From NCBI GenBank assembly GCA_003427395.1, contig BFEA01000380.1, forward strand, positions 738,287-799,139: 60,853 nt of DNA, in the 5' to 3' direction. Positions 34,839-45,044 of this stretch are shown here, piece by piece (the first letter of the stretch is position 1; each line of letters starts with the position of its first letter). The DNA comes from Chara braunii (taxonomy: Eukaryota; Streptophyta; Charophyceae; Charales; Characeae). Position numbers and translations under genes: made by a program. The notes under the pieces were generated by a model that was not told the origin of the DNA, did not search any database, and saw nothing but the letters and a program-made list of their open reading frames with translations.

Positions 34839-35156
34839 NNNNNNNNNNNNNNNNNNNNNNNNNNNNNNNNNNNNNNNNNNNNNNNNNNNNNNNNNNNNNN
34901 NNNNNNNNNNNNNNNNNNNNNNNNNNNNNNNNNNNNNNNNNNNNNNNNNNNNNNNNNNNNNNNNNNNNNNNNNNNNNNNNNNNNNNNNNNNNNNNNNNNN
35001 NNNNNNNNNNNNNNNNNNNNNNNNNNNNNNNNNNNNNNNNNNNNNNNNNNNNNNNNNNNNNNNNNNNNNNNNNNNNNNNNNNNNNNNNNNNNNNNNNNNN
35101 NNNNNNNNNNNNNNNNNNNNNNNNNNNNNNNNNNNNNNNNNNNNNNNNNNNNNNNN
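34839..35156. other. Assembly gap (318 N)
   Basis: Flanked by C-rich sequence on both sides (GAGCCCCC before, CCCCCACCAACACC after). Long open frames across it are artefacts of N. Confidence 0.99.
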
Positions 35157-35671
35157 CCCCCACCAACACCAACCCCATCCACCCACCCCTGCACATGGCC
35201 AGTAGAGACAGGCAATGTGCCTGCCGAAGCTGCGAACATCCAACGGGGAGACAACGGTGTTAGCATCCTCACAACATCTTTACATTCTCATTCAAGCGAA
35301 TATGAGTTCTCCCCCGGTACAGGGGTCGTGTGGGGAGCCACTGAACACATGTGGAGGTGGATAGCAACAACAGCGGATAACTAGTGACAATAGACTCTGA
35401 CGATTGATATGAATGGTCCATTCTCAGGTGCTAGAGCACAAAGAGCGGAATAGTGGGGTACTATGACAAGGATTAAACAAGTATAGAAATAGTTAGCCTG
35501 CCTATGATAATAAAGTTCAACTACTGGCAGGTGACAGTGGGACTATAATTCTTTTCAAGGGATGCAGGCTTGCTCTCCCCCTAACGGATCTACACGCATA
35601 GCCTCATCGAACAAGCAGTACAGTGAACAATAAAAGTCAATCATGCAACCCTTTTTGTATGCACGATGGCA
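35157..35671 (+). other. Probable 3' end of LINE B
   Basis: Non-coding stretch between the gap and a SINE-B copy. It may be LINE 3' untranslated sequence; no gene or conserved motif found. Confidence 0.35.
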
Positions 35672-35777
35672 CACCGTACCCGGTTTTTGGCAGGTGCCGC
35701 TCCCCACCAATAGATGGAGCCACCCCGAGAGTGCCAGTGGTGCCTGCTCTTATCAGCACACCTGACATTACCTCGGC

Positions 35778-35823
<46 letters not shown>
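35672..35823 (+). repeat. SINE-B copy 4 with poly(A) tail
   Basis: GTACCCGGTTTTTGGCAGGT, CCGCTCCCCACCAATAGATG, then TGCCTGCTCTTATCAGCAC and 41 A. Either a separate insertion or the natural 3' end of LINE B; if the latter, SINE-B would share its tail with the LINE that mobilises it. Confidence 0.8.
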
Positions 35824-35825
<2 letters not shown>

Positions 35826-35938
35826 CCTATGTAATGGGGAAAAAGGTGTAGATTGAAGTCCGTAGATACAACAATATTGCAAGGTTTTTAAAGGACTGAT
35901 CCAAGCTGCACTTCCATTTCGGTAGGAGATATGGTAGA

Positions 35939-35940
35939 CT

Positions 35941-36017
<77 letters not shown>

Positions 36018-36018
36018 G
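35939..36018. repeat. (GA)n microsatellite
   Basis: About 40 GA units with one AAG interruption. Confidence 0.97.
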
Positions 36019-36071
36019 AGAGGCATACTGCGCAGCCACATGGGCCTTTGGGCCCGACCAGACGAAAAATA

Positions 36072-36340
36072 AGGGTCCTACATGCCCTGTGTCGTTTCAG
36101 CCTAAATGCCCAAAAACAAGGGCTTACAAGCCCTGTATCGTTTCAGCCTGAAAGCCTGAAAATGAGGGTCTACAGACCCTGTATCGTTTCAGCCTGAAAA
36201 CCTGAAAACAAGGGCCTATTACCCCTGTGTCGTTTCAGCCTGAACGCCTGAAAAAGAGGGTCTATAGACCCTGTGTTGTTTCAGCCTAAAAAGGGTCCTT
36301 CAGACCCTTAGTCTTTTCAACCTGAAACGGAGGGCAATTT
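36072..36340. repeat. Array of six hairpin units with covarying stems
   Basis: Units start at 36072, 36119, 36165, 36211, 36257 and 36292 (period 46-47 bp, last shorter). Each begins with a short inverted repeat whose two arms change together: AGGGCT..AGCCCT at 36119, AGGGTC..GACCCT at 36165, 36257 and 36292, AGGGCC..ACCCCT at 36211. Each then has a second palindrome TTTCAGCCTGAAA (variants TTTCAGCCTAAA) and a copy of GCCTGAAAA. No protein frame and no cas-like gene nearby; not a CRISPR array. Confidence 0.85.
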
Positions 36341-37108
36341 CCAGACCCTCATAAGATCGACCTCCCCTGAAACTTGGCATCAGACCAAGGTTTTAGCACA
36401 AATTATTTTGAGTCTGTTTTCAAGACCACCTTTGTTTGAACTTCAACGCCACGGTCTGACACGTTTTGCAACGGAAAAAATTCCTAAAATTAAATAATCA
36501 TTCTATAGTAAAATTACAATCTGAATTTCAAATTTTCATTCCATCTTAAAAAATGTTATTCCAATTTTAAAATTTCCCATCTTACTTGCAAACTTTCATT
36601 CCAAGAATAGGGTATCCCTTCTTATTTGGACTGCATGATAGAGATAGAATGAAAGTCTGGATGAGTTCATGAAATATTTTAATTGGACTGTCATTCTAAG
36701 TAAGGATTTTCAATCATAAATATGTTAATCCAATCTAAATTAGAAGATATTTATTTTAGTAGAATAAAAATTTAATTAAAACATTTCATAAACTCGTTCA
36801 TACTTTCATTCCATCTTGAACAAATAGATGTAGTTGGAAGGGAAAGCTCATATTTAGACGGGAACTTATCAAATAACTCCTGATTCGCGAGCTGTATCTG
36901 ATTCTGGGGATCCTACCTTCCATAGTGACAAGTTCAAGGCAGTGTAGCACAATGACTCAGCTTAGAAAAGATGATGGTCCAGTTTCCCTGCAAAGGTTGG
37001 AAGTGCTAGTTGGTCACGAATATCAAGCGCCCATTCAGGGTGAAGAGGCACGAAAAACGAATCTCCTCATTTCTCTCTTTCTGGGTTCACAACTGTTTAG
37101 CAGGGGAC
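36341..37108. other. AT-rich stretch with a 40 bp inverted repeat
   Basis: No gene. Repeated phrase TTTCATTCCA. Arms at 36647-36684 (GAATGAAAGTCTGGATGAGT...) and 36773-36812 are inverted copies, roughly 80 percent matched by eye, with an 88 bp spacer: a possible small fold-back element. Confidence 0.55.
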
Positions 37109-37294
37109 GCTGGGCCCGATTCCCAGCACGATCTGTTTCTTATGGTTCCAAATATTTTCGATGTGAGGGACGCTGGACCCGTTTTCCAGCAGGTGCAACT
37201 CCCCACCAATGGAACGGAGCCATCTTTCAAGCAGGGAGATTAGAGGGGGTGTCTGCTCTTACCAGCATCCCCTCTATTCCCCTTTAAGGTGTTN

Positions 37295-37336
<42 letters not shown>
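37109..37336 (+). repeat. SINE-B copy 5, doubled core, poly(A) tail
   Basis: Two cores in a row: GGGACGCTGGGCCCGATTCC (37109) and GGGACGCTGGACCCGTTTTC (37168), the second followed by CAGCAGGTGCAACTCCCCAC, TCTGCTCTTACCAGCATCCC and about 43 A (with one N at 37294). Either two nested copies or a dimeric form. Confidence 0.8.
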
Positions 37337-37338
<2 letters not shown>

Positions 37339-38222
37339 CTGAAATTTTAGAATTGGACGAACATTAGAATGATAATTTACAAATATGAAGGATTTTTTTA
37401 ACTTTCATTTCTCATGGGAAATTTTATGTTGTGCCATTGGCAAGAGCAGACTTTTGGACGACTGACCTGCCCTGCAGGCAGTCAGGAGGTAGTTCATAAA
37501 GACTTCCCAGACACTTTACATGCAGGAGGCAGGAGACAGTCTTCAGGATTCGGCAGCAGCACTCTAGAAGAGCGTTGCAGTAGTAGTAGTAGCGTTAGCA
37601 GTAGTCTTCAACGTTGGGCGCTATTAGGAGCTAGAGTAGCGTTGGAGAGAGAGAGATGGTTGACGGAGGCCAGGGAGACTTACCTGTAGCGCCATAGCTC
37701 CGGCTTCGTCTTCGATGTTGGAACAACAAGGCGCCATCTTCACAGGTTAGTACCCGTGTGAGAGAGAGAGAGAGTTATTCTTCTTCCTCTTCTAAGTCCA
37801 CCATCTCTCCCTCACCCTCTCGCTACCTAACTTCTCAGTATCTGCAGAGTACGAGAGAGAGAGAGAGAGATTGGTAACTTTGGGACTCGACAACATTTGG
37901 ATCCAGACTTGAGATTGGGATTGAGACATTGGACGAGGGATTATTTGGGACCTGTACCGAAGACTTGGTGTTGACGACATTCCCATCTTCCCCTCTTCTT
38001 TGTCTAACCCCCCTCTTTTTCGTTTATGTATGGCTGGGGACTGACGCACTCTTCCTATGTGAGCACCAGCCCCTTTCACACCATGGAATGATGATGATGT
38101 ATGTGTGGTCTGCATTACGACATTGATTGGTCTGATCATTGGTATATTTGCCTTCCACTGCGCTATCTTGTACTATGTGAGGGAGGTCGGTTCTTGTTCT
38201 GGTCTGTACCGTTACGGTATAA

Positions 38223-38223
<1 letters not shown>
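37337..38223. other. Unassigned stretch
   Basis: No gene recognised. Short GTAGTAGTAGC and GAGAGA runs. Some frames of about 70-115 residues are open but without motifs. Confidence 0.5.

Positions 38224-38290
<67 letters not shown>
38224..38290. repeat. (GA)n microsatellite
   Basis: About 33 uninterrupted GA units. Confidence 0.97.
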
Positions 38291-38879
38291 ATCATCAGCG
38301 TCTTGTCATGATGCAACACAAACTGTTTGTTGGATGCTGTTTTGCATTCACGAGGTGAAAAAGATTTCAGTTTTCCTTTTATTGCACACGGTTTCTTCGG
38401 TAGCCATAATGCTTTGAGAATTCAAAATGAGATCCGTATGTGCGATGTAGGCATTCTTCGCGTCCTGAAACTCGCTTTTAGATCAGTAGGTATCCGAATC
38501 TTGACCAGCAATATCTGTATTCAGAGCAGTTTTCATGGTATTATCTTTTTTTTTTGTGGGGGGGGGGGGGGGGGGACAAAAAGTCCAATCTATTCGTGGG
38601 GAGCATCACGTGTTGAGAGCCCGACTCAACGTCCGTATGAAGTACACCTGAGAATATGTAACATGATTGAAGTTTCGGGGCCCTTACTCGGCTTCGGCTA
38701 GGAAAACAATCAGTCAATTACCAAACCTACCAAAACCTATGAGAAATAACTTTTTAAAGACAACTGCAGTTCTCAGAAAAAACTGCATATGATCCACCCA
38801 ATCACAATTCATACCTTGGAAACAGAAGATCCTAACTAAAACCTCCTACTGTTTACACCTCCCTTTCAACAAGCGAAAA
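38291..38879. other. Unassigned stretch with poly(G)
   Basis: A G run of about 19 follows a T run near 38548-38575. Phrase TTTTCATGGTATTATC at about 38531 recurs at 39717. No gene. Confidence 0.6.
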
Positions 38880-39735
38880 AACGTTCAGTCCAAGCGTTTA
38901 GTCCTCGTATCAGAGCTCAACTGATCTCATACCCCCCTATGCTAGGGTTACAGAGCAACACAAACTTCCCCAATACTGACCAGCCTGGTTCAGACGACAA
39001 AGAGTGCCTCCCTCCCTCGACACTCTCGATTAGCCACACCCCCCTAAGTTACAGGGAAAAACCCCAGACATCAGCTACGTCGGACAAACTGGTTATGCCT
39101 TCCTCACTCGACATAACTCCACAAACCTCTTGCTCCCCTAGGTTACAGAGCAAAATCTCTAGCACCGGTCTGCGTCGTCCCAACTTTGTCCTTCTGACCT
39201 ACTTACTTAGACAGACATCCCTTCCCATGTTGAACCCCCCTTGCTTCCTCCCATCTTCCAGTTCTCACCTTCTCCTTTTCCCCCTGGCATTCTATCCACC
39301 ATCTCCCTGATCATAGGCAGATCTCTGCATAGTCACTCTGTGAGATACCACCCCTTAAACAACTACCAGAAACAACCCCATCATAATCTTTTTTTTTCAG
39401 AATTCTAAATCATTCTTAAGCCCCCCTTAAACTAAGAACATCAGCCTAAAAAACAGGAAGACAGAAAAACGAATCCAGCTCCTTCCCTGCACCGCAGAGG
39501 AAAGACTACTGCCCAGCCGTTCCGTCCTCGTACCAGAACTCGCTAGATCTCATACCCCCCTTGCTAGGATGACAGGACAACACCAACTGGCCCAGTACCG
39601 ACCGAACTAGTTCTGATGGACAAGAAGTGTCTTCCTCCCTCAACAACTTCCTTAGTTGCACAACCCCCAAAAGTTACAGGGTCACTGCCCCGACATCAGC
39701 TACGTTGAACAAGATGGTTTTCATGGTATTATCAA
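38880..39735. repeat. Diverged tandem duplication, period about 620 bp
   Basis: 38880-39100 and about 39510-39720 align loosely (shared GATCTCATACCCCCC, GCTAGG, AAGTTACAGG, ACATCAGCTACGT). Non-coding. Confidence 0.6.
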
Positions 39736-39766
39736 CTCAGAGTCTGAATTCTGAAGTTTTTTACCT

Positions 39767-39771
<5 letters not shown>

Positions 39772-39840
<69 letters not shown>

Positions 39841-39953
39841 AGACTCTCTGTGGCTCGGTTCCCCTCCCTCATTTGTTGCTCGGTCGCTTTCTTTTCTTTT
39901 TTTTGGGTAACTGTCTGACTTACAAAACGTGGATTAAACCATTGATTGATTGG

Positions 39954-39993
<40 letters not shown>

Positions 39994-40000
39994 CTGATTG
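39772..40000. repeat. (CT)n and (GATT)n microsatellites
   Basis: (CT)n at about 39772-39836, then about 100 bases of unassigned sequence and (GATT)n at about 39944-39990. Confidence 0.95.
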
Positions 40001-40127
40001 GTTGTAAAACTAAGATTTATGGGACTTGCCGACCCTGGGTCCCACCCCCGAATTCTTCAGCTACAGGCTAAAACTCGTGATTTCCCAACACTGGCAGAGG
40101 TACTAGTGGTTTAATAGTTCTCAGATG

Positions 40128-40252
40128 GTTCTTAGCCGAAGCCAGGTGATGGCCCTGGTATTTCAAATGACTTGTATAATTTGATATGGGACACTGGTCC
40201 CAGTTCCCAGCACTGTAGCACGTGCTGCTCCCCACGAATAGTCTAAGACTGG

Positions 40253-40308
<56 letters not shown>
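40128..40308 (+). repeat. SINE-B copy 6 ending in (AC)n
   Basis: AGCCGAAGCCAGGTGATGGC, GGGACACTGGTCCCAGTTCC, GTGCTGCTCCCCACGAATAG and then (AC)n at 40256-40308 where poly(A) is expected. A copy whose tail became a microsatellite. Confidence 0.75.
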
Positions 40309-40309
<1 letters not shown>

Positions 40310-40323
40310 AATGGACTTAGCTC

Positions 40324-40737
40324 AGGGCATACTCACACTGGGACCTATAATCCCAAATTCATCAGAAAAATGGTAGAGGACCAGTCACACAGATTTGCCA
40401 AAGTCCAAATGTACCATACGTGTGCCCATTTGTCAGCGGCATGTGTAGCCGCGGGGCACGGGAATTTGCAGTCACATCTTGAGGTGACCGCAAATGCCCT
40501 ATTCATTTTTTTGCATTTTCTTCGAGAATTGGTGAAAATTCGTTCACGAAAGTTCTTGCACAATTTGTGGATGGTGCCGTGTGACCAGTACCAAATCGCC
40601 ATTGCACCAGACAGCCAGGGCCTTGTCCCATCCGAAAAGGTACACCAGTGCGACCGAAACCATGCCCAAAACCTCAAATCGGCCCTTCCCACACCCGCAT
40701 ATTTTGCGGATTTGGGGTCGCAGTGTGAGTATGCCCT
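40324..40737. mobile_element. Inverted-repeat element, about 414 bp
   Basis: AGGGCATACTCACACTG at the left end and its exact complement CAGTGTGAGTATGCCCT at the right. No convincing target duplication, no transposase. Two open frames of 150 residues on opposite strands overlap it and are likely accidental. Related ends (GGGCATTCTCACACTTCC) occur at about 45498. Confidence 0.55.
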
Positions 40738-41106
40738 CAGTTGGTACACCCATGAACTGCCGAAATTCAGAACCACGTCCGAATCCAGATGCAACAAGAT
40801 GACCAGAATTACATCATTCTGAATTACCTTGGGCAGGTCAGTTCAATGATGATCTCTCACGGCTGTCGCCCTTTTTTTTTAAACAAAAAAGAACTCTTTT
40901 TTTAAACAAGAAAAAAACTCTCAAAAACTGTCATGTAAGACAAAAAAAAAAAAAAAAGGCTTTCACTTCAACTGGCTTGGTCCCAAGTCCCGCCACCAGC
41001 AAACCATGGGTGAAACAGAAATGCCTGGGCCCGCGCATTTCATCATGTCAGAACTGCTCTACACTTTCTTAACCTGCGCTCCTTTTTCCTGAACTGTTGT
41101 CACAGT

Positions 41107-41282
41107 GGGCGTCTCCACACCACTGTCAAACCGAAAAGAGAAAGAATGCGTCTGCCTCAGAAAGTGGTAAGATGCATCCGTTGTTATTCATAGTAAAGGA
41201 TGCATCTTTCTCGTTTCTTCAGGAAGATGCATTCAAGATGCATTCTTTCATTTTCCGTTGAGACAGTGGTGTGGCCAGGCCC
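41107..41282. mobile_element. Small inverted-repeat element, 3 bp target duplication (copy 1)
   Basis: Left end GGGCGTCTCCACACCACTGT, right end on the other strand GGGCCTGGCCACACCACTGT; AGT on both sides (41104-41106, 41283-41285). GGGC ends and 3 bp duplications fit PIF/Harbinger-type non-autonomous elements, though the usual TWA target is not seen. Internal sequence is also self-complementary. Confidence 0.65.
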
Positions 41283-41387
41283 AGTATTTGTGTGAGGATT
41301 AACATTCTGCCCTGCTGCAGCAGAACCTTCTCACAATTGTTCTGAATGGATGTTTGTCCTGTGATCATGGGGGCGCACACATCTTAC

Positions 41388-41450
41388 CACTTTCTGAGGC
41401 AGATGCATTCGTTCTCTTTTCGTTCTGCCAGTGATAATGGACAATCCGAA
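41388..41450. repeat. Inverted partial copy of the element at 41107
   Basis: CATCTTACCACTTTCTGAGG and the following bases are the reverse complement of about 41113-41177, giving a long fold-back across 41113-41450. Confidence 0.75.
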
Positions 41451-41654
41451 CTGTCCAACAAAAAAACAGGCCTAGCAAAAAATCTCCAAACAAATTAAAT
41501 TTTGTGTTGTCCTCTAAGTCTCCTCTTCCCTGGTCCATTCAAATGAATCCCATCAGTGGCAAGATGGTGTGGCTTGCACTTTACCACTCAAAATCACCTA
41601 AGCTTAGCCCATCTGCACCATAGATCATCAAAAATGATCAAAGGAGGAAAGACT

Positions 41655-41755
41655 CGGGACCGAGTTTCGGGCAGGTGCAGCTCCCCACCAATAGATGGAG
41701 CCTTCATACAGGGAGCCACGTCCGCAGGGTGCTCTTATCACCTCCTTAGACCACC
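41655..41755 (+). repeat. SINE-B copy 7, tailless
   Basis: GGGACCGAGTTTCGGGCAGG, GCAGCTCCCCACCAATAGAT, GTGCTCTTATCACC. No poly(A). Confidence 0.7.
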
Positions 41756-41945
41756 AGTACCTTTGCCAGGCATTTTGCCGAATCGCAGCGGTTAACACGG
41801 AGGCCGCATTTGGCATCCGGAGGCGGCCAGATGCAGCGCCAAAACCTGGCCCGCAGGCTGGGAAATGTACTCAGTCTGGAATAGATGTTTACAAAAGGAA
41901 AAAGAGAAAAGAAAAAGACAAGGAAGGCGTAGCTCACTTCTGATC

Positions 41946-42371
41946 TTTTTTTTTTTTTTTTTTTTTTCTTCTTTTAAAAATCTATATTCTTCTCTCAATT
42001 TCACCTCACACTACCTACCTACCACTACTCCTAATTGTAGGCATACGGGGAACCCTGTAGCAGCCAGAACCGTGTTCACGAGAGAACATGCGGGGGCTGC
42101 TCCCGACCTGCAGGTGGGCGATACCGGCTAGGGGACAGCCGGTAGCATCAGGGACCATGCCAACAGGACCAATCCCTGTGCCTCCCCTCAGGTCCCCTCC
42201 CCTATGAACATCAGCAGACTCTGCTAAATGCCAATCGGGGGATCCAGTGGTCTATCTCTAGGTGGCGGGCGCCAAGCATGCCCAGGAAGGTACATGAGGC
42301 CAATGGGGATTGAACCCACGACCTCCTGAATGCCACTTGCAAACCTTACCAACTGAGTTAGGCCGCTGGAT
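41946..42371 (-). mobile_element. SINE-A, tRNA-derived short interspersed element, complete copy
   Basis: 426 bp, minus strand. CTCACTTCTGATC flanks it on both sides (41933-41945, 42372-42384). The head at the right has an A box (TAACTCAGTTGGTAAGG) and a B box (GTGGGTTCAATCC), the internal promoter of tRNA genes, so it was made by RNA polymerase III. The body contains ACAGCCGGTATC-type and GGTCGGGAGCAGCCCCC-type phrases also seen at 58440, 59410 and 60073; the tail is GTAGGTAGGTAGTGTGAGG then A-rich. No protein; needs a LINE for movement. Confidence 0.92.
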
Positions 42372-42385
42372 CTCACTTCTGATCT

Positions 42386-43160
42386 GCTGCACACTTGCCT
42401 TTTTTCTTTTCTTTTTAATCTATATATATTATATTCTTCTCTCTCTCCTTTTCTTTTTCTTTTTGTTCTTTTTTGTTTTGGTTGAAAAAGCTGCCTTCTC
42501 CTTCTCTCAATTTTGTTTTATTATTATTATTTTTTAAACCTTCTCTCAATTTCACCCTGAATTGACAATAGGAAGGTAAACAAAGATTGGGAAAAAAAAA
42601 AAAAAAAAAAAAGGAGGGAAGGAAACCAAAGATTCTTCATCATTCTTGTTAATATTTTCTTACTGGCAGGCTGAGTCTGTACATCCAGCTGTTTTGTTTG
42701 CCTTTGGTTGTTCCAAGATCAGACATGACAGGATGCACCTGACAACCTACAGGACACCTACAGAGATCTGTTAGGCAGTGTCTGCTGCTGGCCAAGACAA
42801 GCCTTAGGCTAGTATGCTGGTGATTCTGCTCAAGCAAGTATCACAGTGACTGTGAGTGGATGAGGCTGTTTCATTCTCAGGTCATCAACTGTCTGCAGGC
42901 AAGAACACGCTGACGGCGCCTGACCTAACATGACCAGGATCTCCTTTGCGCAACCCAGATTCGTCGTTTCTGGCCATCCCTGTGCGGTCGGTGGTCCAAA
43001 CCAAGAATGATCTGGCTATTACGTCGGACCTCAGCCCAGAGTAGCCTGTCTCTCTCTCTGTCAGGCTCATCATCTCGGTTCGGTTCCTATGATATCTGTA
43101 AGAGGGGGCATAGTACCCGAGGAGGCGCTTCAAAGCTATGCGATGATCCTAACCTTGACA
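42386..43160. other. Unassigned stretch
   Basis: T-rich start (42395-42540), a poly(A) run at about 42592-42612, then unique-looking sequence. No gene recognised. Confidence 0.5.
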
Positions 43161-43162
43161 GA

Positions 43163-43285
43163 GGGCCTCGCCACACCACTCTCGAAATGTGAGAAAGACA
43201 AAAATGTGGCGGCCGCATCTGGCCATGTTCTAGCGGGAAGTTCATTCTCCTTTTGCACATTTCCAAGAGTGGTGTGGCCATGCCC
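43163..43285. mobile_element. Small inverted-repeat element, 3 bp target duplication (copy 2)
   Basis: Left end GGGCCTCGCCACACCACTCT, right end on the other strand GGGCATGGCCACACCACTCT; AGA on both sides (43160-43162, 43286-43288). Same family as 41107-41282. The arms extend inward to CGAAATGTG/CACATTTCC. Confidence 0.75.
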
Positions 43286-43456
43286 AGAGTGTCTTGGGGG
43301 ATCAAGTCTAGTTCCCCCCTTGATAGAACTGTGGTTGCAGGGCTCTGCCACACAGTGATATTCTGACAGGTGCGCACGAGCCTGAATCATTTTTTTCACA
43401 CTCCCACTCACCTTGTACGTACAACAACACCGTGGCGCGGTGCCGAGGGTTGCATT

Positions 43457-43458
<2 letters not shown>

Positions 43459-43496
<38 letters not shown>

Positions 43497-43552
43497 CAGC
43501 CCCATCTATTGGTAGGGAGCAACACCTGCTGGAAACCAGGTCCAGCGTGCCT
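43459..43552 (-). repeat. SINE-B copy 8, minus strand
   Basis: Poly(T) 43459-43491, then minus-strand CTACCAATAGATGGGGCTG, CAGCAGGTGTTGCTCC, GCTGGACCTGGTTTCCAGCA. Confidence 0.8.
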
Positions 43553-43604
43553 TGACACACAAATATCCTACTCCAGAATAAACAAGGCCAAAAGACCACA
43601 TACT

Positions 43605-43680
43605 GACTGGCCTAGCGCAGTTGGTACACGCCTGTCAGTGAACGGTTGATGAAATACTGACCTGCGTTCAAACACCACAG
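43605..43680 (+). repeat. tRNA-like SINE head (second type)
   Basis: CTGGCCTAGCGCAGTTGGTA resembles an A box and GACCTGCGTTCAAACACC a B box, about 50 bases apart, as in tRNAs. No full cloverleaf, so I read it as a SINE head and not a tRNA gene. Body and tail not delimited. Confidence 0.5.
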
Positions 43681-44233
43681 GAAGCACACTTTCATGGGAA
43701 CGGATCAAGATTCAAGAAAGCTGTGGAACATGGAAGTTTCAAATGCCATCCTGAGGAGGAGATGGGCCACCTGACCCCACCTTCTTCCCTGATAACTTTG
43801 CAGGACAAGATTCTGAAGCCAGTGGGAGGGGAGTCCCCCTGTCCTCAAGTATTGGCAGGAGGATTGTCCAGCACAGAAGGAGCTGAGATGGTAGACGCAC
43901 AGTAGGCAGTCCGACTATGTCCAGCTCTCGAGTCTCTCAGGGAATCAAAGGCACACTTCTTGGGCAAACCTATGAAGACTGAAGATAATGTACGACTACA
44001 ACAGCCTCTCCCACAGGCCGCAATTGCTTTGCCAGCCTGACGATACTCCTTTCCAGCAGGCGGGTCGGCTGGAAGGCGGACTGAAGAGGCAGTTAGCAGA
44101 GGGGCCAAGGCGGTTCCTAGAGATAGCTTACACGCACCCACAACTATTAGGACGGGTCTTCCTTGCATAGTTGACATGGGAGATGGACATAGTTGACATG
44201 GGAGATGGACATAAAAAACTGTAACGGTTGTGC
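43681..44233. other. Unassigned stretch
   Basis: No gene. A short direct repeat AGTTGACATGGGAGATGGAC occurs twice at 44169 and 44190. Confidence 0.55.
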
Positions 44234-44330
44234 AAAGGGATGCTCGACCCGGTTCCCAGAGGTTCAGGCTCTCCCCAAGTAGAAAGGAGCCGTCTGCCAT
44301 GATGTGGCTGCTACTGTGGAATGCTCATAT
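44234..44330 (+). repeat. SINE-B copy 9, degenerate
   Basis: GGGATGCTCGACCCGGTTCC, GGCTCTCCCCAAGTAGAAAG, GGAGCCGTCTGCC, then a loose match to the TGCTCATATCA module. Confidence 0.5.
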
Positions 44331-45040
44331 CACCCACATTGGCAACCATACCAAGAGCATCTCCAGTTTCTGTCCTCAGCAGGCCCACGACCACCATCCA
44401 TTCCCCTTAGCTCTATCATCAACTGGGTCTCTGGTCATTTTTCACCGCCCTCCAGAGTATCTCTAGTTTTCATCCTCAGTGGAGGGCCACTATCCGCCCC
44501 TCCACCTCTATCATCAACTAGACCTACTGTGGACTATTCTAATCTTACTGTGTTCTCCTTGAAGGTAGCAGACCACCCTCACCCCTTGAGACAGCCTATA
44601 GGGCAGGCATTTTCCCCAAGAATATCCTCCACCAGAGCCTATCCCACCTCTACTCCTACCCATGGGACCCCTAAGACATCCCCTACTCCAGGTTCCCCAC
44701 AGATATCCTCCAATGGAGTCTTGTCCTACGTACCCTCCCCCCAGCAGCGTCCCTCAGGGATTGAATCCCACACGTAGCCCATGCACATGCTCCCTATAAG
44801 CAGAGCCCTAAGGTAACCAATTCTACATGACCCGTCTCCCACAACCCTGTCTGCAGCGCCACAAGTTTTGAACTTTCTTCTTTGATTAGGCATTGTACCC
44901 CACAATCACCCGGACAACACCATGGACCAAGAACTTCAGGCAAACGTCTCATAGCCTTGGCAATGTGCAGGCAGTGTCTGTAATGCTTACCATGTGTCAG
45001 CCCAAGGGGGGGGTGTATTATGTAAATGCCCGCCGGTGTC
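44331..45040. other. Unassigned stretch
   Basis: Pro/Ser/Thr-rich open frame of 157 residues (44304-44777), no motif, no start context that would support a gene. Internal duplication of a phrase around CCTCCAGAGTATCTC/AGAGCATCTC. Confidence 0.4.
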
Positions 45041-45044
45041 CCTG

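Larger units (their letters stand above)
24120..35640 (+). mobile_element. LINE B, L1-like non-LTR retrotransposon, long but degraded
   Basis: Order on the plus strand: ORF1-like region with zinc knuckle (24388 on), a long low-complexity ORF1 extension, an insertion (about 28830-29673), endonuclease (30203-31189), RT (31241-32757) and a zinc-binding C-terminus (to about 34700), then a gapped 3' end. Target-primed retrotransposon; all coding parts carry stops. Boundaries at both ends are approximate. The long distance from the knuckle to the endonuclease is unusual and partly due to duplication and insertion. Confidence 0.75.

Noticed and set aside
34671-35384. Long frames across the N run
   Set aside because: Produced by undetermined bases.
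35827-36197. Ser-Leu and Arg-Glu repeat proteins
   Set aside because: Translations of the (GA)n microsatellite. The same holds for the AC, CT and CAT runs.
36072-36340. CRISPR array
   Set aside because: Eukaryotic context, no cas genes, the variable parts are paired arms of hairpins and not unique spacers.
40345-40822. Two 150-residue open frames on opposite strands
   Set aside because: They coincide with an inverted-repeat element and have no motif.
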